From positions 186,001 to 250,000 of the forward strand of contig NZ_WMJX01000001.1 in assembly GCF_009711045.1 (NCBI RefSeq): a DNA stretch of 64,000 nt. The letters are read 5' to 3'. The notes beneath the pieces are model-generated. The model did no database searches. It saw only the letters and a program-made list of their open reading frames with translations, and was not told the DNA's origin. A program made the translations under genes and the position numbers. Below are positions 62,271 through 64,000 of the stretch, in pieces (the first letter of the stretch is position 1; every line of letters begins with the position of its first letter). The stretch comes from Myroides albus. GTDB taxonomy: Bacteria; Bacteroidota; Bacteroidia; Flavobacteriales; Flavobacteriaceae.

Positions 62271-64000
62271 TTACTTTTTGAGATAATCTCTCAAAACGTA
62301 TTGTAGAATACCATCATTTCGGTAATACTCAATTTCTATTAGTGAATCGAATCGAGCTTTTACTTGGAATTGAATTGATTTTCCATTCTCTAATGTAGCT
62401 GTGACATCTATTATTTTGTGTGGTTTGATATCATCTTCTAATCCTGTTATAGTGAACGTTTCTTTACCAGTTAATCCCAATGTTTCTGCATTTTGATTTT
62501 CTAAAAACTGCAACGGTACTATTCCCATACCGATTAGATTACTTCTGTGAATACGCTCAAAGCTTTCTGCAATAACAGCTTTTACTCCTAATAAGTAAGT
62601 TCCTTTTGCTGCCCAATCTCTTGATGAACCACTTCCGTATTCTTTTCCAGCAATGACAATTAGAGGAGTGTTATCTTCTTTGTACTTCATTGCCGTATCA
62701 AAAACAGTCAGAGATTCATTAGTTGGTAAATAGGTACTGTACCCACCTTCTCTTTGAGCAATTTTGTTCTTAATGCGAACGTTTGCAAAAGTTCCTCTCA
62801 TCATGACTTCGTGATTTCCACGACGCGAGCCATAAGAGTTAAAGTCTTTAGGTGAAACTCCCTGACTTAGCAAGTATTTACCTGCTGCTGACTCTTCGTT
62901 AAAGGCTCCTGCAGGAGAGATGTGGTCAGTAGTCACTGAGTCACCAAGGTAAAGTAATACTTTGGCTTTGTGAATATCGCTAATAGGCTTTAATTCTGAA
63001 GGAAGGTTTTCAAAGAATGGAGCTTGTCTAATATAAGTGGAGTCTTTGTCCCAATCAAATTTTTGTCCTGTCGGAGCTTGTAGTTCTTGCCAATCTTTTT
63101 CCCCGTCAAAAATGACACTATATACTTGATCAAAATCTTCGCGTTTTAGCGATTGATTAATTACCTCTCTAATTTCTTCATGTGTTGGCCAAATATCTTT
63201 TAAGTAAACAGGTTCTCCATTAGGATCATAATCTAAAGGCTCATTGATTAAATCAATATCAACTCGTCCCACTAATGCATAAGCAACTACAAGCATTGGT
63301 GACATTAAGAAATTCATCTTCACTTGAGGGTGAACTCTGGCTTCGAAGTTTCTGTTTCCTGATAACACAGATGCAACAATAAGGTCTCCTTTTTTGACTG
63401 CTTCAGCAACAGGTAATGGCAAAGGTCCACTGTTACCTATACAAGAAGTACACCCATAACCCACAGTGTGGAATCTCAGTGCTTCTAAGTCTTCCAATAA
63501 TCCAGAGCGTTGAAGGTATTGGGTCACCACTTTTGATCCTGGCGCCAAACTTGTTTTTACCCAAGATTTGGTTCTTAGCCCTCTTTGTATGGCTTTACGC
63601 GCTACAAGACCTGCCCCAATCATTACTTCTGGATTTGATGTATTCGTACAACTCGTGATAGCTGCTATAACGATACTTCCATCACTGAGAACATATTCTT
63701 TGTTTTTTTGTTTGATGCGTACAGAGCGAAGGCTGTCTTGTACTACTTCAACTTGCTGGTTACTTTCTTTTCTTTCTTCATATTGAAATTCTGTACCTGA
63801 TCCTCCTTCAGATAACCAAGCGTGTTCTCTTCTCTCTTTTGTCGTTACATAAGTACGTTTATATTCATCTTGTAATAGAGTAGAGAATGATTTGCCTAAG
63901 TCTTTTGCCAATATTTTATCTTGAGGACGTTTCGGGCCTGATACCGTTGGCTCCAGTGTATTTAGATCTAATTCTAAGACAGTAGTGTATTCAATGTTTT
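62271..64000 (-). CDS. acnA: Aconitate hydratase, AcnA/IRP1 type (5' end outside the window)
   Basis: The gene runs off the right edge; about 576 codons are seen. The frame is open through the edge and includes TLEPTVSGPKRPQDK, so the TTG near 63911 is not the start. Fe-S ligands are in SCTNTSNPEV and GYGCTSCIGNSGPL, and the mobile C-terminal domain has GKEYGSGSSRDWAAKG with the substrate-binding Arg. It isomerises citrate to isocitrate in the TCA cycle. Confidence 0.95.
   Translation of the reverse strand, partial: NIEYTTVLELDLNTLEPTVSGPKRPQDKILAKDLGKSFSTLLQDEYKRTYVTTKERREHAWLSEGGSGTEFQYEERKESNQQVEVVQDSLRSVRIKQKNKEYVLSDGSIVIAAITSCTNTSNPEVMIGAGLVARKAIQRGLRTKSWVKTSLAPGSKVVTQYLQRSGLLEDLEALRFHTVGYGCTSCIGNSGPLPLPVAEAVKKGDLIVASVLSGNRNFEARVHPQVKMNFLMSPMLVVAYALVGRVDIDLINEPLDYDPNGEPVYLKDIWPTHEEIREVINQSLKREDFDQVYSVIFDGEKDWQELQAPTGQKFDWDKDSTYIRQAPFFENLPSELKPISDIHKAKVLLYLGDSVTTDHISPAGAFNEESAAGKYLLSQGVSPKDFNSYGSRRGNHEVMMRGTFANVRIKNKIAQREGGYSTYLPTNESLTVFDTAMKYKEDNTPLIVIAGKEYGSGSSRDWAAKGTYLLGVKAVIAESFERIHRSNLIGMGIVPLQFLENQNAETLGLTGKETFTITGLEDDIKPHKIIDVTATLENGKSIQFQVKARFDSLIEIEYYRNDGILQYVLRDYLKK

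Overview
The window is an AT-rich stretch of a Bacteroidota chromosome, almost certainly family Flavobacteriaceae; the genus cannot be fixed, although the gene set would suit a Myroides- or Flavobacterium-like organism. Supporting signs are a 14-gene nuo operon with a short NuoG, a compact NusA, the 425-aa acidic protein next to rsmI, outer-membrane barrels ending in Phe, weak or absent Shine-Dalgarno sequences, and promoters matching the Bacteroidota pattern TTG-N17-23-TAnnTTTG. The best promoter matches lie before nuoA (26983-27012) and the DUF177 gene (31544-31571). No rRNA, tRNA, CRISPR, insertion sequence or prophage was seen; this is mostly core genome.

Layout. 1-4.6 kb: the start of an M13 peptidase, a SCO copper chaperone, and a ferrous-iron uptake set (feoA, feoB and an untracked 43-aa Cys-rich partner). 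4.6-11.4 kb: a complete minus-strand tryptophan operon, trpE-G-D-C-F-B-A. Its leader (10995-11362) holds two tandem attenuator modules. Each has a 27-28 codon leader peptide with a Trp-Trp-Trp run, a candidate antiterminator strand and an intrinsic terminator. 11.4-13.6 kb: a PfkB-type sugar kinase and a Kdo/heptose-kinase-like protein. 14-27 kb: nuoA-N. 27-33.3 kb: a cold-shock protein, fabH-accB-accC, DUF177-rpmF, pdxA and ribE.

33.3-36.5 kb is the least ordinary part. It carries a sigma factor/77-aa protein/MscS-like channel cluster, a small orphan protein, and a gene-poor stretch with arrays of 11-bp period and a pair of inverted, near-identical hairpins. 36.5-42.4 kb: a tandem universal stress protein, then rimP-nusA-infB behind a leader with an intrinsic terminator and a 10-codon ORF running through it. 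42.4-51.5 kb: a YugP-type peptidase, a secreted nuclease-like protein, ribF plus an HTTM protein, lpxH-queD, two tandem outer-membrane barrel paralogues, an enoyl-CoA hydratase and a small exported protein. 51.5-64 kb: an acetyltransferase, an MFS exporter, tdk, the acidic 425-aa protein, rsmI, an OsmC-family protein, recJ, asd, a divergent TPR-histidine kinase/response regulator pair, and most of aconitase.

The genes serve respiration (nuo, aconitase), iron and copper handling, amino-acid and cofactor synthesis (trp, asd, ribE/ribF, pdxA, queD), lipid and envelope building (acc, fabH, lpxH) and translation (rimP, nusA, infB, rpmF, rsmI). The observation most worth follow-up is the duplicated trp attenuator; the rimP-nusA-infB leader and the 35.7-36.5 kb repeat region come next.
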